64,000 nucleotides of DNA from Gemmatimonadales bacterium (GTDB lineage: Bacteria > Gemmatimonadota > Gemmatimonadetes > Gemmatimonadales > GWC2-71-9). The position numbers were made by a program, and so were the translations under genes. Where the stretch lies: the NCBI GenBank assembly GCA_019637315.1, contig JAHBVU010000017.1:1-64000 (forward strand), read 5' to 3'. Shown here piece after piece: positions 37,551-46,580 of this stretch (positions are counted from its first letter, which is position 1; every line of letters starts with the position of its first letter). The notes beneath the pieces are model-generated. The model saw nothing but the letters and a program-made list of their open reading frames with translations. It searched no databases and had not been told where the DNA came from.

Positions 37551-39088
37551 AGCTCGGCGCGTTTACCCGCCGTACCGCGGCACAAGTGATGTTGCTCGCC
37601 TGGGCTGCCGCGCTGGCCTGGCTGGCTCGCCGCGAGTTCGGCAAGACCGAGGCGGAGACCATCGCGGAGGCCACCGTTAGGCTCAACCCCGACGCGTTCT
37701 TCTATACCGTCAAGGCCGGCGACGTCCAGGTCGGCTACGCCAGTATCACCATCGATACGGCCGTAACCGGATTCCGGATTTCCCAGGTCATGGCGCTCGA
37801 CGTGCCTGCCGAGGGCGATTCGATTCGGCGAATGACCCGCCGCACCGACATCCTGCTGTCGCGCAGTTTGCGTCTCATCAGTTTCGTCCGCACCGTCACC
37901 GGCGGGGGCCAGTTCGACGAACTTCGCGGTACGATCGAGGGCGATTCCCTGCTCCGCCTGGCGCAGCGGGACGGTCGCGACGGCCCTTCGAGCGAATGGG
38001 CGCTTCGGGTCTCCGGCGACGTCGCCCTGCCCGAGACGCTGCCCTATCGCCTGGCCTTTGCGAGGCGTCTCAGGGTCGGCCAGTCTGGCACCACCAACCT
38101 GCTCGACCTGACCACCGGCACCGTCAGTCGGCTCGACATCGCAGCGACGGCAGAGTCGCTGTTCGTCTTTGCCGACAGCGCGGTCGAATCCCGGAGCACC
38201 CGACTCTGGCAACCGGCGCGGCTCGATACCGTGGCCGCGTGGCGCCTCGAACATACCGGGAGCGGCACTCCGGAGGTGCTCTGGGTCGACGCCAACGGCA
38301 ACCTGGTGGCGAGCCAGGCGCCCCTGGGTGTCCACCTGACCCGATCGGCCTTCGAACTGGTCAACATCAACTACCGTGCGGAGCTGGCCCGGAACCTCGC
38401 CGACCGCGCTCGGGTCGCCGCCATGCGAAGCTTGCTGGAAGCGGGCCTCCGCCTGCCGCGCTCCGACAGCGCCGAGTACCGGGTTCGGACCGTCGGCACG
38501 GCCGGGGCGCCGCAGACTACGTGGCTCACCGGCGGCCGCCAGACCTCGGACGGAGATCGCGTCGACATCGGTCGGCACGGTAACGGCGCTGACTCGGTTC
38601 GGCGCGGCTTCCTCGACCCTGCAGCCCAGCTCGCTCCGGTGGCGTCGAGCGTTGCGGCACGGGCTGCCACGATCGCCCCCGAGGCGCGCGGCCGCGCCGT
38701 GGTCCAGGCGCTGGCCCAATGGGTCCATCGAGAAGTTCGGCCTGACCCGTCGCTCGCCGCGGCCAAGTCTGCGGAGCGCGTCCTCGCCGAGCGGCGCGCC
38801 GGGGCGGAGGGCATGGCAACGCTGTTTGTCGACCTGGCGCGGGCGCGCGGATTGACTGCGCGAGTCGTGGGGGGGGTCGCCGTCGTCGGCGGTACCACGT
38901 ATGGGCACACCTGGGCCGAGATCCGGCTGGATGACGCCTGGGTGGCCGTGGATCCGACGTTCGGGCAGTTCCCGGCGTCGGCGTCCTTGCTGCGCATCGT
39001 CTCCGGCGGGTATGGTCGCGCCATCGACCTGGTGCCACTGGTCGGTGGCGCCGTCATCGAACCGATTCTGTCGGATGCTCAACCATGA
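37547..39088 (+). CDS. Transglutaminase-like protein lacking the catalytic Cys
   Basis: 513 residues, GTG start coupled to the TPR gene (GTGA). One N-terminal hydrophobic segment (AAQVMLLAWAAALAWLA), so membrane-anchored or exported. A beta-rich middle region is followed by a transglutaminase-core domain near 385-485: VVQALAQWVHREVRPDPS, GAEGMATLFVDLARARGLTARVVGGV, YGHTWAEIRLDDAWVAVDPTFGQ. The His and Asp of the triad are present, but the expected GxC nucleophile motif reads AGAEGMATLF, with no Cys. Likely a non-catalytic relative. Coupled to the ABC ATPase by ATGA. Confidence 0.8.
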   Translation: MKLGAFTRRTAAQVMLLAWAAALAWLARREFGKTEAETIAEATVRLNPDAFFYTVKAGDVQVGYASITIDTAVTGFRISQVMALDVPAEGDSIRRMTRRTDILLSRSLRLISFVRTVTGGGQFDELRGTIEGDSLLRLAQRDGRDGPSSEWALRVSGDVALPETLPYRLAFARRLRVGQSGTTNLLDLTTGTVSRLDIAATAESLFVFADSAVESRSTRLWQPARLDTVAAWRLEHTGSGTPEVLWVDANGNLVASQAPLGVHLTRSAFELVNINYRAELARNLADRARVAAMRSLLEAGLRLPRSDSAEYRVRTVGTAGAPQTTWLTGGRQTSDGDRVDIGRHGNGADSVRRGFLDPAAQLAPVASSVAARAATIAPEARGRAVVQALAQWVHREVRPDPSLAAAKSAERVLAERRAGAEGMATLFVDLARARGLTARVVGGVAVVGGTTYGHTWAEIRLDDAWVAVDPTFGQFPASASLLRIVSGGYGRAIDLVPLVGGAVIEPILSDAQP

Positions 39089-39843
39089 TTCAGCTTACCA
39101 ATCTGACGAAGCGGTACGGCAAGTTCACCGCGGTCGATGGGATCTCGCTCGAGATCCCGCCCGGGACATTGTACGGCCTGCTGGGTCCGAACGGCGCCGG
39201 CAAGACGACGACCATGCGGATGATTGCCGGGATTCTTCGGCCAACGTCCGGATCGGTGACCGTTGCCGGCTATGACATCGTCAGCCAGCCGATGCAGGCC
39301 AAGCAGCGCCTCGGGTTCATCCCGGACCGTCCCTTCGTCTACGACAAGCTCACGGGCGCGGAGTTCCTCCGCTTCGTGGCGGGACTGTACGGGCAGTCCG
39401 GGCCGGAAATCGAGCGGCGGGTCGACGAGCTGCTCGAACTGTTCGAACTGGCGCCGTGGAAGCACGAACTGACCGAGTCCTACAGCCACGGTATGCGCCA
39501 GAAGCTGATCATCTCGAGCGCCATGGTTCACCGTCCCGATGTGATCGTGGTCGACGAGCCGATGGTTGGCCTCGACCCCAAGAGCGCGCGGCTCCTCAAG
39601 GAGTTGTTCCGCGGTTTTGTCGGGCGCGGCGGCACCGTCCTGATGAGCACCCACACGCTCGAGATCGCCGAAGTCATGTGCGACCGGATCGGCATCGTCT
39701 TTGGCGGCAAGATCGCGGCCGCGGGCACCATGGCCGAGATCCGGGAGCAGACCGCGTCGGGCTCGGCGAGCCTGGAGGACATCTTCCTCAAACTCACCGG
39801 CGGCTTGGGAGAGCGAGAGCTGAGTGCAGTCCTCGACGGATAA
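39085..39843 (+). CDS. ABC transporter ATP-binding protein
   Basis: 252 residues. Walker A GPNGAGKTTTM, Q-loop IPDRPFVYDKLT, signature YSHGMRQKLI (SHGM in place of LSGGQ), Walker B VIVVDEPMVGLDP, H-loop MSTHTLE. Typical of ABC-2 exporters (DrrA/CcmA-like class). ATG overlaps the preceding stop; the permease start lies inside its 3' end. It supplies energy to the adjacent permease. Confidence 0.93.
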   Translation: MIQLTNLTKRYGKFTAVDGISLEIPPGTLYGLLGPNGAGKTTTMRMIAGILRPTSGSVTVAGYDIVSQPMQAKQRLGFIPDRPFVYDKLTGAEFLRFVAGLYGQSGPEIERRVDELLELFELAPWKHELTESYSHGMRQKLIISSAMVHRPDVIVVDEPMVGLDPKSARLLKELFRGFVGRGGTVLMSTHTLEIAEVMCDRIGIVFGGKIAAAGTMAEIREQTASGSASLEDIFLKLTGGLGERELSAVLDG

Positions 39844-41539
39844 GGTTGACCGCGGGGCCGGCGTCATCCGGATCCTCGAGCCCAAATGGCGCAGTGTCAG
39901 AGCCCGGATGGTCAAGGGCCGGAACGATGCGTTCCTGCGGGTGCTGCTGCTGGTCGTCATCGGCGGCGGGTTCTGGGCCGGCGCGTTTGCGGTGTTCAAC
40001 CGGGTGCTTCGCTACCTTGGCACGACGCCCGAGATCGGCGGTCTGCTCGCGGGCAAGATTCTCAGCATGCTGCTGCTGGCGTTTTCCGCCATCCTGCTGC
40101 TGTCGAACCTCGTCACGGCCCTCTCGACCTACTTCCTGGCCAAAGACCTCGACATGCTCGTCTCGGCGCCCGTCGACTGGGCCCGACTCTATCTGGCCAA
40201 GCTGGTCGAGACGCTGATTCATTCTTCCTGGATGGTCGCGCTCCTCCTGGTGCCGATCCTGACCGCGTACGGTGTGGTCTATGACGGCGGCCTGCTCTTT
40301 CCGATTGCTGCGCTTGGCGCGCTGATTCCCTATTTCCTGCTTCCGACCGTGGTGGGGTCGACCATCACCCTGCTCCTGGTCAACGTCTTTCCGGCCCGGC
40401 GCGCGCGCGACCTGCTGACCCTGATTGCCATCGGTGCGGTCGGCGGCGTGGTGTTGGTGCTGCGTTTCCTGCGTCCGGAACAGCTCTCGCGGCCGGAGGG
40501 CTTTCGGAACCTGGTCGACTTCGTGGCGGAGCTGCAGGCGCCCAGCCATCCGCTGATGCCCAGCGAATGGGCGGCCAACGCCATCATGAACTGGCTCGGC
40601 CGGGTGGCCGATCCGCTGCCGCTGATCCTCCTCTGGACCACGGCGGGTGCATTCATCGTGCTGGGCGCGGCTCTGCACAGCCGGCTCTACCCCAAGGGCT
40701 TTTCGAAGGCGCAGGAGGGAGCCGACACCTATGCGGCCGGACAGACCTGGCAGCGGGTTGCGTCACGCCTGCTCCGCTTCCTGCCGGTCACGAAGCGTGA
40801 GTTCGTCCTGAAGGACCTTCGCGTCTTTTTCCGTGACACGACGCAGTGGAGCCAGCTGATCCTGCTGGGCGTCCTCCTGATCGTCTACGTCTTCAACATC
40901 CGCGCCCTGCCGCTCTACACCGGCGAAAAAGTGCCGTACATCCTGGTGACCCTGGTCGTCTTTCTGAATCAGGGGCTCGCCGGCTTCGTGCTGGCGGCGA
41001 TTGCGGCGCGATTCATCTTTCCGTCGGTTTCGCTGGAAGGTCGGCAGCTGTGGCTGCTCAAGTCGAGTCCGCTGGACCTGCGCGCCATGCTCTGGAGCAA
41101 ATACTGGGTCGGCACGGCGCCGCTCCTGGTCGTGGCGCTGACCATCACGGTAGTCACCAACGAAATCCTGCGGGCCTCGCCGTTCATGATGTTCCTGTCG
41201 GTCGTCACGATCGCCTGTTTCACCATGGCGGCCGGCGCCCTGGCTCTCTCGCTCGGTGTGCTCTATCCGCAGTTCGACACCGAGAATGCGGCGCAGATTC
41301 CGACCAGTTTCGGCGGACTGGTCTTCATGATGACGTCCATTCTGCTGCTGGCCGGCATCATCGCCATCGAAGCCCGGCCGGTGGCGGAGCACCTGCAGCT
41401 CTATCAGATGGGCGAAGTGCAGGAGGAGCTGCCGGCCGAACTCTGGCTCGTGCTCGGCAAGGTATTTCTGCTCTGTGCGGCGGCGACCATCATTCCGCTG
41501 CAGCGCAGCCTCAAGCGCCTCGAAGCCCTGGAAGTCTGA
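39824..41539 (+). CDS. ABC-2-like exporter permease
   Basis: 571 residues, GTG start inside the end of the ATPase gene. About twelve hydrophobic segments, e.g. VLLLVVIGGGFWAGAFAVF, ILSMLLLAFSAILLLSNLV, SWMVALLLVPILTAYGVVY, LILLGVLLIVYVFNIRALPLY, MMTSILLLAGIIAI. The 'AKDLDMLVSAPVDWARLYLAKLVE' stretch is characteristic of large two-lobed ABC-2 exporters. Substrate unknown. It ends the operon beginning with the ATP-grasp gene. It is not CcmB: far too long, and not beside the ccm genes. Confidence 0.87.
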   Translation: MQSSTDKVDRGAGVIRILEPKWRSVRARMVKGRNDAFLRVLLLVVIGGGFWAGAFAVFNRVLRYLGTTPEIGGLLAGKILSMLLLAFSAILLLSNLVTALSTYFLAKDLDMLVSAPVDWARLYLAKLVETLIHSSWMVALLLVPILTAYGVVYDGGLLFPIAALGALIPYFLLPTVVGSTITLLLVNVFPARRARDLLTLIAIGAVGGVVLVLRFLRPEQLSRPEGFRNLVDFVAELQAPSHPLMPSEWAANAIMNWLGRVADPLPLILLWTTAGAFIVLGAALHSRLYPKGFSKAQEGADTYAAGQTWQRVASRLLRFLPVTKREFVLKDLRVFFRDTTQWSQLILLGVLLIVYVFNIRALPLYTGEKVPYILVTLVVFLNQGLAGFVLAAIAARFIFPSVSLEGRQLWLLKSSPLDLRAMLWSKYWVGTAPLLVVALTITVVTNEILRASPFMMFLSVVTIACFTMAAGALALSLGVLYPQFDTENAAQIPTSFGGLVFMMTSILLLAGIIAIEARPVAEHLQLYQMGEVQEELPAELWLVLGKVFLLCAAATIIPLQRSLKRLEALEV

Positions 41540-41655
41540 CGGCGCTCTTTCGCGCCATGTTGCGTTTTCTCGCTTCACGCCTCGTTCGCACCCCTTCCTA
41601 GTGTGTGATCCCGACCCGCCGACTGCGGGCCGGTCACCACTAGCAAGGGGGAACC

Positions 41656-42906
41656 ATGCTGTACCGCCGTACCGGGCTCGCCGCCGCGTTGCTCCTGGGC
41701 CTTGCCGCCTGCAGCGACCGACCGACCGTCCATCCGACCCAGCCGAATGCGGAGCAAGCGGTAGTGCCGCGGACCGACCCGCCCGAGCTGACTCGCCTCA
41801 GGGAGCGCCACGAGTGGCTTGCCGAGCAGGTCGCGATCGCCATGCGCGATCCGGGCTTCCGCCGCACCGTGCTCCAGGAGTTGCGCGGCTCACCGCTGCC
41901 GGAAGGCAAGATCAGCCTGCAACATTTCCTGAGCCGGGCACCGGGGGCCCGCGCTCATCTGGCCGGGCCGCAGGCCTCGAACGAGCTCGGCCTGACCGAG
42001 CGCATTGCCGATGGGCCCGCCATCGAGGTGTACTTTCCGGTTCCTGAGCATCGGGCCCGCTGGAGCGGCGGTGAGGACCTGCTCGTTGCCACCGCCGAGC
42101 TCGACACCGATGCACCGGTTGCCTTCGACCTGGCGGGACGGCGGCACCGCCTGAGTCCGACCACGCCCCCCGAGACCCCGGTGCTGATGATCGGCCGCGC
42201 CGAGCTCGATTTCGATCGTCCGCTGGCAAACTCGTGCCTGATAGCCTGTGATGATCTCATCGGAGGCGGGGGCGGAGGTGGTGGAGGGGATGGCAGCGCC
42301 GGCGGCTCGGCCGGATCTCAGGGCCTCTTCATGACCCGGAGCAAGTTTGTCGGCACCTTTGAAGGCTGGTTCAAGGGGGCGCCCGAGTTCGAGGTCCACG
42401 TCCTGGGCAAAGCGGGTTCGGAGAATGCCCTCACCAGCTATCAGTGCGCCGGCGAGCACGCGGGGGGGCCATACGCCTTCGATCAAAACAGCACCGAGTG
42501 GTCCGGGAGTGTGATGCTGATGAGTCAGGCCCAGCTGGACAACTACCGGATCCAGCATCCGGGGCAAGCGCTCCGGGTCTTCGTGGTGGAGGATGACGAC
42601 GGGGCCTGTCAGATCAAGATCGACCAGAACCGGGCCAACGCGCTCTTCGAATCGATTCGCCTCGTCTACGGCGACAACACCGGCGGCAAAGATGCTACGG
42701 GCCCCGGCGGGAAGATCTTTCAGCGAGCGCCGATCTACATCCGGATTCTCAAGGCGTTGTACAGCTTCTTTGCGACCAACGACGATCCGGTCGGGAACGC
42801 CGTGGAAGACGCCAACGCGGCCAATGCGTACCTGTCGGGAGCCAACTGGGTGGTGCGAGGTGAGAACAGTGTGATGAACGGAGCCATCAAGCTGGAAATG
42901 CGGTAG
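41656..42906 (+). CDS. Lipoprotein of unknown function
   Basis: 416 residues with strong ribosome site AAGGGGGAACC. Lipobox LGLAACSDR (Cys about residue 19), so it is a lipid-anchored envelope protein. The N-terminal half has FRRTVLQELRGSPLPEGKISLQHFL and AIEVYFPVPEHRARWSGGEDLLVAT. A run of nine Gly residues (GGGGGGGGG) near 208 links to a C-terminal domain starting TRSKFVGTFEGWFKGAPEFEVHVLG. I do not recognise the family. Two Cys (NSCLIACDD) precede the Gly run. Confidence 0.8.
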   Translation: MLYRRTGLAAALLLGLAACSDRPTVHPTQPNAEQAVVPRTDPPELTRLRERHEWLAEQVAIAMRDPGFRRTVLQELRGSPLPEGKISLQHFLSRAPGARAHLAGPQASNELGLTERIADGPAIEVYFPVPEHRARWSGGEDLLVATAELDTDAPVAFDLAGRRHRLSPTTPPETPVLMIGRAELDFDRPLANSCLIACDDLIGGGGGGGGGDGSAGGSAGSQGLFMTRSKFVGTFEGWFKGAPEFEVHVLGKAGSENALTSYQCAGEHAGGPYAFDQNSTEWSGSVMLMSQAQLDNYRIQHPGQALRVFVVEDDDGACQIKIDQNRANALFESIRLVYGDNTGGKDATGPGGKIFQRAPIYIRILKALYSFFATNDDPVGNAVEDANAANAYLSGANWVVRGENSVMNGAIKLEMR

Positions 42907-42959
42907 CGAGACAACGGTTCAGTGGAAAACGTCTCTGAGACGGTTGGAGGACGGACGGG

Positions 42960-43445
42960 TCACGCTGCGGCTGCCCGGCTGCCGCAACCGGAACAGAAGC
43001 GGGCACCGGCAGGCAGCGGGGCTGCGCAACCTGGGCAACTGGTCGGGGACTCGAGCGAGATGCCGCAACCGGAACAATACCGGGCGTCCGGCTCGGGTCG
43101 CGGTCCGCAGGCCGGACAAACCCCGACCGGTACCGTGCCGTCAAGTGCGGCCCTGCGAGCCGCAATGAGCTGCTCGGCGGGATCGGCGGGTTCCTGACGC
43201 AGCGCTGCCAGGGCGTCGGCAGTGAACCGGCCCTTCATCGAGAGGTAGTCGTCCTCGGAGATCTTCCCGGTCGCATGGTCGAAATCGAGGTCTTTGATGG
43301 CAAGCAGGGCCTGCCCCTGCCGGGTTTCTTCGAGCGGCAGGGGCTCGTCGAAATCATCCGGATCCGGCGCCCTGCGCAGCAACGGCGTTACCACCATGCC
43401 GACGAGCACGAGCGCAAGTACGACGATTGCGGTGAGTTCGAGCAT
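42960..43445 (-). CDS. CcmI-like membrane protein with C-terminal double zinc ribbons
   Basis: 161 residues. N-terminal TM helix (LTAIVVLALVLVGMVVTPLLRR), then a segment like the CcmI N-terminus (ALLAIKDLDFDHATGKISEDDYLSMKGRFTADALAALR), then two zinc ribbons: CPACGPRPEPDARYCSGCG and CPGCAAPLPAGARFCSGCG. In classical CcmI the C-terminus carries TPRs that bind apocytochrome; here zinc ribbons replace them. Last gene of the ccm cluster, abutting ccmH. Confidence 0.75.
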   Translation of the reverse strand: MLELTAIVVLALVLVGMVVTPLLRRAPDPDDFDEPLPLEETRQGQALLAIKDLDFDHATGKISEDDYLSMKGRFTADALAALRQEPADPAEQLIAARRAALDGTVPVGVCPACGPRPEPDARYCSGCGISLESPTSCPGCAAPLPAGARFCSGCGSRAAAA

Positions 43446-44047
43446 CAGGTCTCGAGGTCTCGAAGCGCGCGCTGGAGCCGTGCCACCTCTTCGGCCGATT
43501 GCCGATCATCGCCCCCCGCGATGTCGGGCGCCAGACCGAGCGAACCCGCCGAGGCCGCAGCCATCTCGACGCGCGCTGCGCGCAGCCGGGATCGTCGCAG
43601 GATGTACCAGCCCAGCAGGCTGGCCCCGGTCAGGATCGCTGCCCCCGGCAGCAGGTATCCGACGACCCCAAATCCTGTTGCCTTGGGCGCCATCAATGCC
43701 TCTTCGCCGTAGCGGTCGACGAAAGCGGCCACCACTTCTTCCGGGCTCTTGCCCTCCCGGAACAGCGCGACCACCTCGTCGTGCCGGGCCGGCGAATAGG
43801 TGCAGGTAAAATCGGTGGTGCGGCAGGTAAAGACATCGAGCCCGCACGGGCAGGGACAGCGGAGCCGGCGCTCGACCCCAACCACCGCCGGATCGTTCTG
43901 GACCGAATCGACGACTCGGCGCGGCGCGCCCACCACGCCCGGACGCGGCAGCGGATCGGCCGCCCCGGGCGTCTGGGCACTCCCCGCCTCGAGCCGCCGA
44001 GTCAAAGCGCCGACGGCGATCAGGCCGAGAAGTTGACGGCGATCCAT
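43445..44047 (-). CDS. ccmH: CcmH/CycL-type cytochrome c biogenesis protein with atypical Cys motif
   Basis: 200 residues. A signal peptide (MDRRQLLGLIAVGALTRRLEAGSA) is followed by the CcmH domain: RLRCPCPCGLDVFTC, then YSPARHDEVVALFREGKSPEEVVAAFVDRYGEEALMAPK, a TM helix (GYLLPGAAILTGASLLGWYIL) and a cytosolic tail. The canonical CcmH redox motif LRCxxCQ is replaced by RCPCPCG (C64, C66, C68) plus C75 and C82, so thiol chemistry may differ. The gene directly follows ccmF with a 1-base overlap. Confidence 0.82.
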   Translation of the reverse strand: MDRRQLLGLIAVGALTRRLEAGSAQTPGAADPLPRPGVVGAPRRVVDSVQNDPAVVGVERRLRCPCPCGLDVFTCRTTDFTCTYSPARHDEVVALFREGKSPEEVVAAFVDRYGEEALMAPKATGFGVVGYLLPGAAILTGASLLGWYILRRSRLRAARVEMAAASAGSLGLAPDIAGGDDRQSAEEVARLQRALRDLET

Positions 44048-46086
44048 CAGACGTTCACCGGCTCGGGCGCCGGCTCCCGAGCCTCAGGCGTGCGGACACG
44101 GGTCACCTGGGGGGCCATCCCGGGACCGCCCGGCCAGAGCGTAATCAGCCCGCCGACCACGAGCAGGACGCCGCCGAACCAGACCCACCAGACCAGGGGA
44201 TTGATGGTGATGGCAAAGGAAGCGCGCTCGGTGAAATCGACGGTGCCCGCAAAGACGACGTAAAGGTCTTCTCGGATGCTGGGCAGGATACCGACCTCCG
44301 TCGACGGTTGGAAGGTCGGGTTGCCGAAACTGTCGACGTGCTGGCGCTTCTCCGATACGACGGTTCCGATCCGCTGGCCGTCACGGCGGACCTCCAGGGT
44401 GGCAGCGGACACCTGGCGGTTGAGCGCGTCGTACTGGGAAACACCGAGATGGGTCAGACGATAGACTGCGCCAAAGGGGCTCCGCATCTCCATCGACTCG
44501 CCGACCCGAAGCGTCGCTTCCTGGGTGACCTTGAAGGCCCCCCCAGTGAAGGCGACGAAATAGACGACGATAGCAACATGCACGATGTAGCCGCCATAGC
44601 GGCGGCGGTTCCTGCCCACCAGGCGGCTGACCGCGAGCAGCCAGGACTCACTGTAAAGCCGCCGGCGCGCTCGGGTACCGCGGACAAACTCCTGCGTCAC
44701 GGTGCCGAGAACAAAGGCGGCAATGATCAGCGCAACCAGGGCGTAGAAGTCGCGCATGCCGACAACCAGCAGCAGCACAGCGGCAAGCAGCGCACTGCCG
44801 ATCGGGACCGCGAACTGGCGCTTCAAGTTGGGAATCGAGGTCTTGCGCCAGGCAATCAGAGGGCCGATGCCGGTCAGCAACAATAGCAGCAGACCAAGCG
44901 GGACGTTGACACGATTGAAGAAGGGCGGCCCGACCGAGATCTTCACATCGCGCACAGCCTCGGACAAGACCGGAAAGATGGTGCCCCAGAGGACCGAGAA
45001 GGCAATCCCGACCAGGATCAGATTATTGAACAGAAAGGCGGCTTCCCGGCTCGCGAGAGACTCGAGTTGCGCCTCGGGCTCGAGCGCCGGCCAGCGGGTG
45101 TAGAGCAGCGTGTAGCACAGCACGCCGACGACGATCAGAAACGCCAGGAAGAAGTAGCCCACGTTCGACTGTGCGAAGCTGTGAACACTCGCAATCACTC
45201 CCGACCGGGTCAGGAAGGTCCCGAAGATGCTGAGCAGAAAGGAGCCGATCACCAGGCCCACATTCCACCGCTTGAGCATCCCGCGCTTTTCCTGGATCAT
45301 GACCGAATGGAGAAAGGCGCTCAGCGTGAGCCACGGTAGCAAGCTCGCATTCTCGACCGGGTCCCAGGCCCAGTAGCCACCCCACCCGAGTTCGACATAG
45401 GCCCACCACATGCCGATGGTGATCCCAACCGAGAGGAACAGCCAGGACACCAGCGACCACTTTCGAATCGCATGGATCCAGCCGCTGTCGAGCCGCCGAT
45501 GCCAGAGCGCCGCAATGGCGAAGGCAAACGGAATGGTGAGGCCGATATAGCCGAGATACAGCATCGGCGGGTGGATCACCATGCCGGGGTTCTGCAACTG
45601 CGGATTGAGCCCGCGCCCGTCAGGGGGAACAAACGGCAGCTGGCCAAACGGGTTGGCGCCGCCTACCAGCATGACCAGGAGGAAGAACGCCAGTACGCCG
45701 CTGGTGACGCCTGCCACCGTCGGGAGGAGATCGCGATAGCGGGGCGGCGTGACGACCTGAGCCAGCGAACCAAACGACGCCAGCACCAGGGCCCACAACA
45801 GCAGGGATCCCTTCTGGCCAGCCCAGAAGGCCGAGAAGAGATAGTAGTCCGGCAGGTTGCGCGAGGTGTACGCGTAGACGTACTCGACGCTGAAGTCGTG
45901 CGCAAAGAGCGCCTTCCAGAGCGCAATCGAGGCAATCCAGACGGCCAGCGCAGACGCGTGGGGAGCGCGCCGAACCGCGCGGGCCACCTCGTCGCGCTCG
46001 ACCGTCTGCCCCGAGAAGGCGAGCACGAGGGTCCAGACCGATACAAGGAGCGCGGCCCAGAGGGCGAACTGACCAAGCAGATTCAT
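44047..46086 (-). CDS. ccmF: CcmF heme lyase
   Basis: Integral membrane component of System I cytochrome c maturation that ligates heme to CXXCH motifs. 679 residues, normal length, with many TM helices. The periplasmic WWD signature is clear: WGGYWAWDPVENASLLPWL. Also typical are FSVEYVYAYTSRNLPDYYLFSAFWAGQKGSLLLWALVL and GTFLTRSGVIASVHSF. Lies between ccmE and ccmH. ccmA, B, C and G are not in this window. Confidence 0.96.
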   Translation of the reverse strand: MNLLGQFALWAALLVSVWTLVLAFSGQTVERDEVARAVRRAPHASALAVWIASIALWKALFAHDFSVEYVYAYTSRNLPDYYLFSAFWAGQKGSLLLWALVLASFGSLAQVVTPPRYRDLLPTVAGVTSGVLAFFLLVMLVGGANPFGQLPFVPPDGRGLNPQLQNPGMVIHPPMLYLGYIGLTIPFAFAIAALWHRRLDSGWIHAIRKWSLVSWLFLSVGITIGMWWAYVELGWGGYWAWDPVENASLLPWLTLSAFLHSVMIQEKRGMLKRWNVGLVIGSFLLSIFGTFLTRSGVIASVHSFAQSNVGYFFLAFLIVVGVLCYTLLYTRWPALEPEAQLESLASREAAFLFNNLILVGIAFSVLWGTIFPVLSEAVRDVKISVGPPFFNRVNVPLGLLLLLLTGIGPLIAWRKTSIPNLKRQFAVPIGSALLAAVLLLVVGMRDFYALVALIIAAFVLGTVTQEFVRGTRARRRLYSESWLLAVSRLVGRNRRRYGGYIVHVAIVVYFVAFTGGAFKVTQEATLRVGESMEMRSPFGAVYRLTHLGVSQYDALNRQVSAATLEVRRDGQRIGTVVSEKRQHVDSFGNPTFQPSTEVGILPSIREDLYVVFAGTVDFTERASFAITINPLVWWVWFGGVLLVVGGLITLWPGGPGMAPQVTRVRTPEAREPAPEPVNV

Positions 46087-46114
46087 GTCCGTCGCCTACC
46101 CGAGTATCGGGGGG

Positions 46115-46540
46115 TCAGCTCGCCTGAGCCAGTTTCGAGTATTCCGATTCGTAGCGGGAGCCGCACTTCGCGAGCACTTCGGTCGCGTGGAACACACCAT
46201 CGCGGCCCAGCTTGCCCGACATGATGACTTCAATGTCATTCTCGTCGGTAAAGGTATCGGGGACCAGGCCTTCATAGACGACGGGAAAGGCGCCGCTCGC
46301 GTCGGAGACCTGAAACTCGATCCGCCGACTGGCGTCGTCCCGCCGGATCGAGCCTGGCACAACCTTGGCGCCGACCTTGAGCCCGACCTCGTGAAAGGAG
46401 GCGTCGGCCTCGACCCGGGCCAGCAATTCGGAGGGACTCAGGAAATAGACCCCGGTCTGACTGATCCCGGTGTAGATCAGGAGCGCCGTCGCGCCGACGA
46501 TAATCGCTGCGCCGAGCGTGAACTTGGTTCCTGCCTTCAT
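46115..46540 (-). CDS. ccmE: CcmE heme chaperone, cysteine-type
   Basis: 141 residues from the ATG at 46540, with AAGGAGG seven bases upstream. An N-terminal TM helix (FTLGAAIIVGATALLIYTGI) is followed by the OB-fold (VGLKVGAKVVPGSIRRDD ... FQVSDASGAFPVVYEGLVPDTF). The heme-binding site reads VLAKCGSRYE: C126 and Y130 replace the usual His of HxxxY. Cys-type CcmE (CxxxY) is known from some sulfate reducers and archaea. It passes heme to CcmF, encoded just downstream. Confidence 0.92.
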   Translation of the reverse strand: MKAGTKFTLGAAIIVGATALLIYTGISQTGVYFLSPSELLARVEADASFHEVGLKVGAKVVPGSIRRDDASRRIEFQVSDASGAFPVVYEGLVPDTFTDENDIEVIMSGKLGRDGVFHATEVLAKCGSRYESEYSKLAQAS

Positions 46541-46580
46541 GGGTGTGCCTCCTTGCTGCGATATAGGGTGCAATATAGCC

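Noticed and set aside
39085-41539. ABC pair considered as CcmA/CcmB because ccm genes lie nearby
   Set aside because: The permease is 571 residues with about twelve helices (CcmB is near 220), and the pair is coupled to the transglutaminase-like gene, not to ccm genes.
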